Assembly (NCBI RefSeq): GCF_002355655.1 | Contig: NZ_AP017569.1 | Location: 2,418,001-2,482,000 of the forward strand | Direction of reading: 5' to 3' | Source of the DNA: Halorubrum trapanicum | GTDB lineage: Archaea > Halobacteriota > Halobacteria > Halobacteriales > Haloferacaceae | DNA: 64,000 bases | Program-made: the position numbers and the translations under genes | Shown: piece after piece, positions 51,139-59,260 of the stretch | Position numbering within the stretch: position 1 is the stretch's first letter | How the letters are laid out: the number at the start of each line of letters is the position of its first letter | The notes under the pieces: generated by a model | Databases searched by the model: none | Seen by the model: the letters and a program-made list of their open reading frames with translations, nothing else | Told to the model about the DNA's origin: nothing

Positions 51139-53046
51139 CTACTCGGGCTGCCCGCCGTCGCCGACGGCGACGTTCGGGCCGGTACCGGCCGCGGGGTCGG
51201 CGTCAGCGCCGGTAACGTCGAAGTCGCGGACGAGCGCGCCGAGCCGCTCGGCCTGCTCCGCGAGCGAGCCGGCCTCCGCCGTCGCCTCGTTCATCGCGGT
51301 CAACTGCTCGTCCGCGGCCTCGGCGACCGCGTCCGCCTCGTCGGCGGTCGACTGGCTGATGTCCGCGACCTCCTCGGCCATCGAGACGGTCTCCTCCGTG
51401 CTGGCCGCCTGGTCGTCGGTGGCGCGGCTGATCTCGCGGATCCCCTCGCCCGCCTCCGCGGCGTTGTCCGACACCCGCGCGAACGCGTCCGCGGCGTCCT
51501 CGACGGCGTCGGCGCCCGCGGCGATGTTCTCCTCGGCGCTCCGGACCGCGTCGACGGTCCCCTCGGTCTGCGACTGCGTAGCGCCGATGAGCTCCTCGAT
51601 CTCCGTGGCCGCGTCCTGGGTCTCCTCCGCGAGCTGTTTCACCTCGTCGGCGACGACCGCGAAGCCGTCGCTCCCGCCGCCACCGCCGCCGGCGCGGGCC
51701 GCCTCGATGTTCGCGTTGAGCGCGAGCAGGTTCGTCTGCTCGGCGATGTCGCCGATGAGGTCGACGATTTCGCCGATGTCCTCCATCCGCTCGTCGAGCT
51801 CCTGGACGGTCTCCGCGGCGTCGTCGAGCGCCTCGCGGGACTCCTCGACGCGGTCGATCGCGGCCTCGGCGGTCTCCTCGCCGTCGTCCGCGATGTCGGC
51901 GGTCCCCTCGGCGACCTCGACGACGGTCTCCGTCGAGGAGGCGACCTCCTCGATCGTCGCCGAGAGGTCGTTCATCTCGTCGGACACCTGCCGGAGCATC
52001 TCGCGCTGCTCGTCGGCCCCCTCGGCGATCTCCGTGACCGACTGGCTGACGGCCTCGCTCCGGTCGGCCGCGGTCTCGACGCCGTCGACCGTGTTCGCGC
52101 TCGCGGTCGACACCTCCTGAGCGAACGACCGGACCTCGCCCATCGCCTCGTCGATGTCGTCCATCATGCCGTTGAACGCCTCGCCGATCTGCGCCATCGC
52201 CTCGCTCTCGCTTTCCGCGTCGAGCCGTACGGTCAGGTCCCCGGCGGCCGCTCTGTCCATCGCGGCGCTGTAGTCGTCGGCCTTCGTCTCGAGGTGGCTG
52301 TTCAGCCGCTCGACCTCCTCGCGGCGCTGTTCGACCTCCGCCTTCGCCGCCTCGACGTCCTGTATCTCCGACTGCTTCCGCTCGGCCAGCTCCAGCTGCT
52401 CGCGCGCCGCCTCGCGCGACTTCTCGATCGAGTACCAGTTGACCATCAGCGCGCCGGCGAGCGCGAGGACGAACACCGCGTGAATACCGCCCCAGACGAT
52501 CGGGTTCTCGATCGCCGCGGTGTGGTTGTAGACGAGGCTCGAGTCGATGAGGCTGAACGCGGCGTGGCCGATCGCAACGTACGCGACGCCGACGGCGAAC
52601 GGGAGCCAGTCCTCGTACAGCGCGAGCACCCCGATGAACACGAAGAAGCTGAAGTGCGCCTCGATGTACCCGCCCGACAGCTTCACCATCGCCATCGAGA
52701 CGGTCATGAGGCTGAACGCCGTGAGCACCGTCCGCTGGCGGCGGCCGAGCCGCGACCAGTTCGCCAGTCCCGCGGTGCCGAGGATGACGGCGACGAACCC
52801 GCCGAGCATCCACAGCGGCGTCGCCGGAATCCGTGCGCCGGTGATCGATTCGGTCCCGCTGTACAGCCCCATCGCGATCAGCAGCGGCACCTGTATCACG
52901 GTCGCGATCAGGATGTTCCGGTGGCGCGGCGCCCACATCTCCTCCGGCATCGAGGTTCCGTCCGGGATGTACCGGATCACCTCCCGAACGCTCCCCGCTA
53001 CCCCACCCGATTCGCCCGCGTCCACTCCGGTCGCAGTCTCTGCCAT
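51139..53046 (-). CDS. Methyl-accepting transducer with HtrVIII-like membrane sensor domain
   Basis: 635 residues. Six N-terminal membrane segments include [20 protein letters not shown] and [13 protein letters not shown], similar to the membrane domain of the aerotaxis transducer HtrVIII. They are followed by a coiled-coil/HAMP-like stretch (about 225-310) and the signalling hairpin with the conserved tip [20 protein letters not shown]. After NIEAARA the sequence [17 protein letters not shown] has about three more residues than the usual GxxGxGF, a glycine-rich oddity at the tip. The start at 53046 fits a minus-strand TTTAATAAG box. No che gene is adjacent. Oxygen sensing is inferred from resemblance. 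Confidence 0.9.
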   Translation of the reverse strand: MAETATGVDAGESGGVAGSVREVIRYIPDGTSMPEEMWAPRHRNILIATVIQVPLLIAMGLYSGTESITGARIPATPLWMLGGFVAVILGTAGLANWSRLGRRQRTVLTAFSLMTVSMAMVKLSGGYIEAHFSFFVFIGVLALYEDWLPFAVGVAYVAIGHAAFSLIDSSLVYNHTAAIENPIVWGGIHAVFVLALAGALMVNWYSIEKSREAAREQLELAERKQSEIQDVEAAKAEVEQRREEVERLNSHLETKADDYSAAMDRAAAGDLTVRLDAESESEAMAQIGEAFNGMMDDIDEAMGEVRSFAQEVSTASANTVDGVETAADRSEAVSQSVTEIAEGADEQREMLRQVSDEMNDLSATIEEVASSTETVVEVAEGTADIADDGEETAEAAIDRVEESREALDDAAETVQELDERMEDIGEIVDLIGDIAEQTNLLALNANIEAARAGGGGGGSDGFAVVADEVKQLAEETQDAATEIEELIGATQSQTEGTVDAVRSAEENIAAGADAVEDAADAFARVSDNAAEAGEGIREISRATDDQAASTEETVSMAEEVADISQSTADEADAVAEAADEQLTAMNEATAEAGSLAEQAERLGALVRDFDVTGADADPAAGTGPNVAVGDGGQPE

Positions 53047-53064
53047 GCCCGACGATTGTCGTAT

Positions 53065-53073
53065 CTTATTAAA
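53065..53073 (-). promoter_or_regulatory. TATA box of the transducer gene
   Basis: Minus-strand TTTAATAAG about 23 bp before the ATG at 53046; supports a leaderless start and rules out an upstream in-frame Met at 53079. Confidence 0.6.
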
Positions 53074-53198
53074 GAACATCGCCTCTAACTATTATCGCTG
53101 ATACCGTCGTTTAGCGCGCTGAGCAGTGCTAATAAACTGATCGCGTCCGACCCGCGGAGCGCACAGTACCCGCGTATTTTGCTGCTTTCACGACAAAA

Positions 53199-53214
53199 GC
53201 CGAACAAGTTCGGC
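53199..53214. promoter_or_regulatory. Palindrome GCCGAACAAGTTCGGC upstream of NurA
   Basis: Perfect 7-bp arms with an AA centre, about 75 bp upstream of the NurA TATA box, in the divergent region between the transducer and NurA genes. It may be a regulator site for either gene; no regulator is identified. Confidence 0.4.
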
Positions 53215-53286
53215 GATCGGAGGGCCGACTCCCCGAACTCGCCCGGCCGGACGGGCGGCGACGCCGCCGACCGCGCGGCCGACGAC

Positions 53287-53296
53287 TTTTATAACC
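53287..53296 (+). promoter_or_regulatory. TATA box of nurA
   Basis: TTTTATAACC, 22-30 bp before the GTG at 53317. It makes the GTG the likely leaderless start and excludes a frame that is open to an ATG at 53179. Confidence 0.6.
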
Positions 53297-53316
53297 GTCC
53301 GGTCCGCCGTACGGTC

Positions 53317-54612
53317 GTGACGCTCGATCCGATCCACGTCGAGAACATCGCCCAGCTCGCGTACGGCATCGGCGGCGACGTGGACGCGACGGACCACGAC
53401 GACCTCGCCGAGCGCGTGTGGCGCGAGTGGCTCCCCGAGCTCCGCCGCGACGGCCGCGTCGTGATCGAGGCGCTCGGCGACCACGAGCGCCGCCGGGCCG
53501 CCATCGACGACGTCGCGCTCGCCGAGCGCCCGTTCGAGACCGTCCACGGCCTCGACTCGGGGACGATCAACCCGACGACCTTTAAAAACGGTCTCGTCGT
53601 CGACGTCGCGCACGCGGCGATGGCGAGCTCGCCGACGGACCTGGACCTCCACCGCGACCGCACCATCGTCGCCACCGTCCACGCCGGCGACTCGACCGCC
53701 GGCTTCGACAGCGAGTGGACCCGCCGCGACGAGGGCCACACCAAACAGCGCGTGCTCCACGTCCCGCGGGTGAACCGCTACGCGGAGCGGGTCGTCCACG
53801 CGCTCGCCTTGTACCTCGCGGAGGGGACCCACGCGCTCGACCGCGCCGACGAGGTCGACGAGCTGCTCGTCCTCGACGGCCCGATCTACCCGAAGGAGCT
53901 CTTTACGTGGGCCGACCGCGACCCCGAGCTCGGCGCGCTCGCCCGCGAGGCGAAGCCCCGCGCGGTGATCGAGAAGTACGTGCGCCTCGTCGAGCGGTTC
54001 GCCGAGCGCGGCGTGCCGCTCGCCGGCTTCGTGAAAAATCCCGCGAGCGGGGCCGCGGTCCGGGCGCTCTCGCGCGCCGGCGTCGAGTCGCCGTGGCCCG
54101 ACGACACCGCGCTGTTCACCCGGTTGCTGGAGCGTCGGGAACAGGGTGACGGCGCCGAACCCGTCGGAACGGACGGTGACGACCCCGCCGCCGACCGCGG
54201 CGCCCGCCTCGACGACGACCTCACCTTCACCACCTGGTTCCGCAGCCGCGGCGGGGCGGACGCGCCGATGGCCGCGGACGGCGACGCGCTCGGCGTCGAG
54301 CGCGAGCTCGACCCCGAGCTGTACGAGCCGACGTTCATGGTCGTCTACGACCCGCGGACCGACGTGACGTACAAGCTGGAGGCGCCGTACGCGTTCACCC
54401 GCGACGCGGCGACCCGCGAGCGGCTCACCCGGCAGGTCGTCGCCGAGGTGGCGGCGACGCGCGGCCCGCCGGAGCCGGTCGCGAAGGCGGACGAGCTGGC
54501 GCGGATCTCGGCGACCGAGAAGGCCGCGCTCCGCCGGAAGTTCGAGGAGCGCCTCGGCAGCGACCAGCAGGCCACCTACGACGACCTGCGGTGGGGAAAA
54601 GAGACGTACTAA
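53317..54612 (+). CDS. nurA: NurA domain nuclease
   Basis: 431 residues from GTG (VTLDPIHVENIAQL). NurA is a 5'-3' nuclease that works with the HerA helicase and Mre11-Rad50 in end resection for homologous recombination. Visible features: HGLDSGTINPTTFKNGLVVD, the metal-site-like ELLVLDGPIYPKELFTWADR, RAVIEKYVRLVERFAERGVP, and a C-terminal PYAFTRDAATRERLTRQVVA. An acidic insertion at about 285-310 is typical of halophile versions. herA, mre11 and rad50 are not in the window. Element copy 6 begins a few bases after the stop codon. Confidence 0.88.
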   Translation: MTLDPIHVENIAQLAYGIGGDVDATDHDDLAERVWREWLPELRRDGRVVIEALGDHERRRAAIDDVALAERPFETVHGLDSGTINPTTFKNGLVVDVAHAAMASSPTDLDLHRDRTIVATVHAGDSTAGFDSEWTRRDEGHTKQRVLHVPRVNRYAERVVHALALYLAEGTHALDRADEVDELLVLDGPIYPKELFTWADRDPELGALAREAKPRAVIEKYVRLVERFAERGVPLAGFVKNPASGAAVRALSRAGVESPWPDDTALFTRLLERREQGDGAEPVGTDGDDPAADRGARLDDDLTFTTWFRSRGGADAPMAADGDALGVERELDPELYEPTFMVVYDPRTDVTYKLEAPYAFTRDAATRERLTRQVVAEVAATRGPPEPVAKADELARISATEKAALRRKFEERLGSDQQATYDDLRWGKETY

Positions 54613-54617
54613 CCTGT

Positions 54618-55145
54618 CGTCGATCGGTTATAAATAGCCGATTCCCGATCGGCGGCGAGCTCCTCCAAAGCCCCAGGCACTCACTTATAAATGATCGACT
54701 GCGGATCGACGACGAACACTTCCAAAGCCCCAGCCGCGAGGGATCGCGCGGCTTGCTGTCGTTCGAAAGGCGCTTCGCGCCTTTCGTGATGACGAGAGAG
54801 CTTCGCTCTCTCGAACCACGTTCCTCGCTCGGTCGCTAGCGCTCTCTCGCTGCGGTACTTGCTGCGCCGTGCTTCGCCCTCGCGGCAGCGAGACGCTACG
54901 CGTCTCTGGCAGCCGGCGGCTTCGCCGCCGGCGACTGCCCCTTTGAGTCCCACCCCGCACCGCTCCGCACAGCAGCCTCACGCCTCCCCAGCCTCGTCGC
55001 TGGCACCCTCCGCTTCGCTCCGGGAGCCAGCGACTCCAGCGAGGGACCGAAGGTCCCTCTGGCAGCCGGCGCGTAGCGCCGGCGACCTCGCGCGGGCGAC
55101 TCGCGCCCTGCGGGCGCTCGCCGGCACGCGCCACCGCAGCGTTTC
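54618..55145 (-). repeat. Structured intergenic element, copy 6 (longest)
   Basis: Reverse orientation; the 17-mer core is at 54935-54951 on the minus strand. Stem 1 is GCGCCC/GGGCGC as in copy 1. Two additional hairpins (CGCCGGCG and GAGGGACC arms) are inserted before stem 2 (GTCGCTGGC/GCCAGCGAC), and two more (GCCGGCGGC and GAGACGC arms) directly after the 17-mer. Internal hairpins GAGAGAGC/GCTCTCTC and CGAAAGGCGC/GCGCCTTTCG replace those of copy 1 at the same positions after GTGGTTCGAGA. Two 3' modules have TTATAA at 54628 and 54685, 57 bp apart. It fills the gap between convergent nurA and CPBP genes (54613-55185). Confidence 0.87.
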
Positions 55146-55185
55146 AATTGGAGTGTTCGCGTTTCAGAATCAGTCGCGCCCACAC

Positions 55186-55920
55186 TCAGAGCGCCTGCGC
55201 CAGCAGCACCGCGTAGGTGACCGCGTTGTAGATGCCGTGAACCAACCCCGGCACCACCACGTTGTCCGTCCACTCGTAGAGCGCGCCGAGGACCGAGCCG
55301 AGGACGACCACGACGCCGACGTACGCCCACTGCTCGACGGGCGTTCCGGAGACCGACGGGAGGTGGATCAGGCCGAACGCGAGGCTCGCGATGAGCACCG
55401 CGGGCACGGCGTCGAACGCGCGCCGGACGCCGCCCTGGACGACGCCGCGGAACAGCAGCTCCTCGACCGGACCGACCACCGCGAGCGACACCGCGATCAT
55501 CGCGAGGTAGTAGACCACGGGGTCGCCCGCGGGGACGACGGCCTGGTTCTGTCCGGTGGAGAGGCCGAGCTGGTCGAGCGCGAACAGCGCGCCGTACTGG
55601 AACGCGAAGAGGACGGCCCCGCCGCCGACGATGATCGCGGCCTCGCGGCGATCGGGTCGGGCGACGCGGGCGATCTCCCACTCGTCGGTTATCGCGAGGT
55701 AGCCGACGGCCGCGAGCGCGAACCCGCCGAACTGGAGCAGCGTCCGGAGCAGCTGGTGGCCGGTCGTCCCCTCCGACACCAGCCCGAGGGAGGCCGCGAG
55801 GTCCGCCCCCGGCGCGGTGATCGCGCTCGCGACGAGGAGCGCGAACACGATCGCGAACAGCGCGCTCGCGACGCGGGACAGCCGCTCGCCGACCGCCGAG
55901 GCCGAGAGGTCATCGCTCAT
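55186..55920 (-). CDS. CPBP family intramembrane metalloprotease
   Basis: 244 residues, about seven membrane segments. The CPBP/Abi (Rce1-like) motifs are present: GPVEELLFRGVVQGGVRR (paired Glu and Arg), FGLIHLPS (His) and GLVHGIYNAVTYAV (His/Asn). Members cleave substrates in the membrane, and roles range from prenyl-protein processing to bacteriocin immunity. The Met at 55920 is preferred over 55932. It lies 94 bp after pgi on the same strand; no substrate is evident. Confidence 0.9.
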   Translation of the reverse strand: MSDDLSASAVGERLSRVASALFAIVFALLVASAITAPGADLAASLGLVSEGTTGHQLLRTLLQFGGFALAAVGYLAITDEWEIARVARPDRREAAIIVGGGAVLFAFQYGALFALDQLGLSTGQNQAVVPAGDPVVYYLAMIAVSLAVVGPVEELLFRGVVQGGVRRAFDAVPAVLIASLAFGLIHLPSVSGTPVEQWAYVGVVVVLGSVLGALYEWTDNVVVPGLVHGIYNAVTYAVLLAQAL

Positions 55921-56014
55921 TGCCGGGACCACGGTTCGGGAGGCTTTAGGCGCACCGGAAGGGGATCGGCGCCGTCGAGGGACCGGCGATGGCCCGCCGG
56001 CGGCGGCCGCGGCG

Positions 56015-57301
56015 TCAGTCGATCCGGAGTTCGCGCTTCTGTTCGACCGCCTCGGCTTCCGCGAAGTCGCCGCCGCCGAGCAGCCCGCGCGCCGCCTTCT
56101 TCCCCCACTCGACCGCGGGCTGCGTGAACGTCGAGACGCTCGCGAGCTCGCCGTACAGCACGCAGGCGGCCTCCATCCCGTACAGCAGCTCGCCGAGCGC
56201 CCGCTCGTCGACGCGGTCGATCTCGACGCGCACGTTGGGGACGCCGGCGGCCGCGAGGCTCGCCTCCGTCGCCTCGAACTCGGCGTCGAGGAGCCCGCCG
56301 AGCGACGAGCCGCCGAGGTACGCGAGCCCGTTGAGGTCGGTCTCGGGGATCGGTACGTCGGCGCGCTCGGTCGGGCGCACGAGCGTCACCAGCTTGTCCG
56401 GCGGCCCGGCGCGGTAGAGCTGGAGCTGGGAGTGCTGGTCCGTCGCGCCGAGCGCGCGCGCCGGCGTCTGCCCGAGCCCGTCCTTCCCGAGGCTCTCGGC
56501 CCACAGCTGGGCGAACCACTCCGCGAACGTCTCCAGCGACTCCGCGTACGGCATCACGGCGTTGGTGCGCGCGCCGCGCTCCGCGAGCGCGTACGTCGCC
56601 GCGCCGTAGGCGTACGCGGGCGACTCGTACAGCGACCCCGCGAGCGCGTCCATCCCGTCGCGCCCCCCGGCGAGGACGGCCTCCACGTCGCGGCCCTGAA
56701 GCGCGGCGACCGCGAGCCCGACCGTCGAGAGGACGGAGAACCGTCCCGGAACGCCATCGGGGACCGACAGCGAGGGCAGGTCGTGGCGGTCGGCCAGCTG
56801 GCGGAGGTTCCCTTCCTCGCCGGTGGTGACGAGCGTGCGCTCGGTCCAGTCGACGCCCGCGTCGGCCATCGCCTCGCGGACGACGAGGAAGTTCGCGAGC
56901 GTCTCGGCGGTCGTCCCCGACTTCGAGACGACGTTGACGACGGTGTCGTCGAGCGGGAGGTCGGCGAGCAGCGCCCGCGTGTCGTCGGGGTCGACGTTGT
57001 CGAGGACGTACGCGTCCACGTCGCTTTCGAGCGCGTTCGACAGCGTCGCCGCGCCGAGCGCGCTGCCCCCGATGCCGACCGTCAGCACCGCCTCGGGGCG
57101 GTCGAACCCGTCGACCGCGGCGTAGATCGCGTCCGGGTCCGCGGTCTCGGGGAGGGTCAGGGCGGCGTAGCCGAACTCGTCGTCGGCCATCCCGCCCGCG
57201 ATCCGCTCGTGTGCGGCCGCGACGCGGTCGTCGAGTCTGTCCAGCGTTTCCGTCGTGAGCCCGGGGGTCGTCTCCAGGGCGTTGCCGAGGTCCACGCGCA
57301 T
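56015..57301 (-). CDS. pgi: Glucose-6-phosphate isomerase
   Basis: 428 residues. It interconverts glucose-6-phosphate and fructose-6-phosphate in gluconeogenesis and sugar metabolism. Sugar-phosphate-binding motifs are VLTVGIGGSALGAATLSNAL and VVNVVSKSGTTAETLANF; the catalytic end is GASTFTQPAVEWGKKAARGL-like SVSTFTQPAVEWGKKAARGL with the Lys. The conserved ATDQHSQLQLY holds the His. It is shorter than bacterial Pgi, as in other archaeal SIS-type enzymes. A TTTTTAAGTC box about 28 bp upstream supports the start. Confidence 0.95.
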   Translation of the reverse strand: MRVDLGNALETTPGLTTETLDRLDDRVAAAHERIAGGMADDEFGYAALTLPETADPDAIYAAVDGFDRPEAVLTVGIGGSALGAATLSNALESDVDAYVLDNVDPDDTRALLADLPLDDTVVNVVSKSGTTAETLANFLVVREAMADAGVDWTERTLVTTGEEGNLRQLADRHDLPSLSVPDGVPGRFSVLSTVGLAVAALQGRDVEAVLAGGRDGMDALAGSLYESPAYAYGAATYALAERGARTNAVMPYAESLETFAEWFAQLWAESLGKDGLGQTPARALGATDQHSQLQLYRAGPPDKLVTLVRPTERADVPIPETDLNGLAYLGGSSLGGLLDAEFEATEASLAAAGVPNVRVEIDRVDERALGELLYGMEAACVLYGELASVSTFTQPAVEWGKKAARGLLGGGDFAEAEAVEQKRELRID

Positions 57302-57386
57302 ACGTGTCTCACCGCGCGAGAGCGACTTAAAAACCGCCGACCGGGCCGAGCGCCGCCCCCGCGGCGAGGACGCGGCGACCGGAAGG

Positions 57387-58490
57387 TCAGTCGGCCGCCG
57401 CGACCGGTTCCTCGCCGTCGTCGAGCGCCGGGCGACCGATCAGCCGGTCGACGGAGAGCGGGCCGGCGCCGAGCGCGAAGACGGCCGACGCGAGGCCGAA
57501 CAGCGCGACGTGAGCGAGGACCGGGTCGTCCGGGAGCCCGAACAGCGTCGTCGTGAACAGGACGAACGAGAGCGCGGCCGCGCCGCGCGTGAAGAAGCCC
57601 GCGATCAGCGCGAGGCCCACGGCGACCTCGGTAACGCCGGCGCCGACGACCCACAGCCCCGGGTCGACGGGGACGACCGACGTGAGGTCGTACTTCTCGA
57701 CGACCTGTAGCGCGCTCGCCGGATCGGCGAGCTTCTGGATCAGGCCGAGGTAGACGAACGAGACGCCCATGCCGACCCGGAGCACAGTGGGGACGTACCG
57801 CCTGAGCGGGGCGGTCGCCTCGTCGAGGAACGACTTCAGGTGGTGGACCGGGTCGATCCGGCCGTAGTACGACCCCGGCGTGCTGGCGACCTCGAGCAGC
57901 ATGTCGTCGGCGCTCGGCCGACCGCCGCCGAGGACGAGCAGCGCGAGGAGCACCGGGACGTACTCCACGGCGAGAACGACGAGCGGGTCGACGGCGACGA
58001 GCACCCACGCGTACGTCAGCAGGCCGGTCGCGGCGGTGATCCGCGTCGCGAGCCCGAAGAGGGTGAAGAAGCCGAGCCCGATGAAGAGGACGCGGAGCAG
58101 CGGGCTGGTCGCCGGTTCGAACGAGAGCGTCGGCGCGAACAGGTACCCTTGGAAGCCGGCGCCGACGAGGGGGAGCCCGACGGCGAGCCGCAGCATCCAC
58201 GGGACGAGGTCGCCGTAGCCGGCGAGCTTCTCGCGGAGGACGACGACGTCGACGACGGTCGGGCGCACCCAGAGGTACGCGCCGATTCCGGCGGTCGCGA
58301 GGAGCCCGGAGCCCGCGAACAGCGCCGCGTTGAACGGGTCCGACAGCACTTCCGCGATGAACGCCACCGCGTCGAGCGGGTCGCCCGAGTCCTCGGTGAC
58401 GTAGTCGACGTGGGCCGCGGCCGGCCGAGCGACGAGCGTCGCGAACAGGGCGAACGCTGCGACGGCGACCGATCGGAGACGAACGGACAT
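57387..58490 (-). CDS. DoxX family membrane protein
   Basis: 367 residues from the Met at 58490. An N-terminal signal-like segment ends in RPAAAHVDYV. About eight membrane segments follow, in two groups. The second group (PTVLRVGMGVSFVYLGLIQK, GLWVVGAGVTEVAVGLALIA, GFFTRGAAALSFVLFTTTLF) is a DoxX/DoxD unit. DoxX proteins are quinone-linked or redox-associated membrane proteins of varied function. The protein is about twice the usual DoxX length, so the first half may be a second, diverged unit. Function in this organism is unknown. Confidence 0.83.
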   Translation of the reverse strand: MSVRLRSVAVAAFALFATLVARPAAAHVDYVTEDSGDPLDAVAFIAEVLSDPFNAALFAGSGLLATAGIGAYLWVRPTVVDVVVLREKLAGYGDLVPWMLRLAVGLPLVGAGFQGYLFAPTLSFEPATSPLLRVLFIGLGFFTLFGLATRITAATGLLTYAWVLVAVDPLVVLAVEYVPVLLALLVLGGGRPSADDMLLEVASTPGSYYGRIDPVHHLKSFLDEATAPLRRYVPTVLRVGMGVSFVYLGLIQKLADPASALQVVEKYDLTSVVPVDPGLWVVGAGVTEVAVGLALIAGFFTRGAAALSFVLFTTTLFGLPDDPVLAHVALFGLASAVFALGAGPLSVDRLIGRPALDDGEEPVAAAD

Positions 58491-58609
58491 ACCCCACGTA
58501 CGAGCCGAACGCACCTAACGGTATTTCTTCACGAACGTTCGAATCCGACCCTGTAGGTCGTTTCTGCGCCGCTTCGAGCCGCTCGATAGCCGCGTCAGGG
58601 GGTCGCCGC

Positions 58610-59170
58610 CTACGGCGCTCGCGCGACGAGCGCGAACGTCTCGGTCCGCGTCTCCGCGCGCTCCACGTCGAACCCGGCCTCGGCGAGCGCGTCGCGCGCG
58701 TCGCTCACGGGGAAGCGCTCGTCGACCGGGGGCCCGTGGTCGCCGTCGCCGTCGGCCGACCAGTCGAACACGACGAGCCGTCCGTCCGAGCGGATAACGC
58801 GGGCGACCTCGTCGATCGCTTCCGGGCTCGCGAACTCGTGGTACGTCATCGTCGAGAACGCGCCGTCGAGCTCGCCGTCCGCGAACGGGAGGTCTGCGAC
58901 GTCGCTCGCGACGAGGTCGACGTTGTCTGGAGCGCCCTTCTCGCGGTAGTACTCGTGCATCTCGGACTGGACGTCGACGCCGTAGACCGTCTCGGCGTGC
59001 TCGGCGACGTCGTCGGTGTAGAAACCGGTGCCGCTCCCGAGGTCGGCGAGGACGCCGAACGCGCCGGCCGCGAACGGACCGACGACCTCCTCCGCGGACA
59101 CCCAGCGATACCGCACCGCCGGTCGCTCGAGGCGGTCCGCGCCGTCGGCGTCGAACGTGTGGAATCCCAT
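58610..59170 (-). CDS. Class I SAM-dependent methyltransferase
   Basis: 186 residues. The SAM-binding motif I is VLADLGSGTGFYTDDVAEHA, the acidic residue after strand 2 is in VYGVDVQSEM, and motif II-like LVASDVADLPFADGELDGAF and the post-motif DGRLVVFDWSADGDG follow. It resembles ubiquinone/menaquinone-type or arsenite-type small methyltransferases without special additions. A minus-strand GTTTTAGC box about 25 bp upstream supports leaderless initiation. Substrate unknown. Confidence 0.88.
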   Translation of the reverse strand: MGFHTFDADGADRLERPAVRYRWVSAEEVVGPFAAGAFGVLADLGSGTGFYTDDVAEHAETVYGVDVQSEMHEYYREKGAPDNVDLVASDVADLPFADGELDGAFSTMTYHEFASPEAIDEVARVIRSDGRLVVFDWSADGDGDHGPPVDERFPVSDARDALAEAGFDVERAETRTETFALVARAP

Positions 59171-59260
59171 GTTCGGTCTTGTGCGTCGAGCGCTAAAACG
59201 CGTCCGGTCGAGCGGCGCGCGGTCGCGTCCGCCTCGGGATCGAGCGACCCCGCCCGCGGC

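Noticed and set aside
53179-53316. N-terminal extension of NurA from an ATG at 53179
   Set aside because: The TATA box at 53287-53296 would lie within the gene; the GTG at 53317 begins the conserved part.
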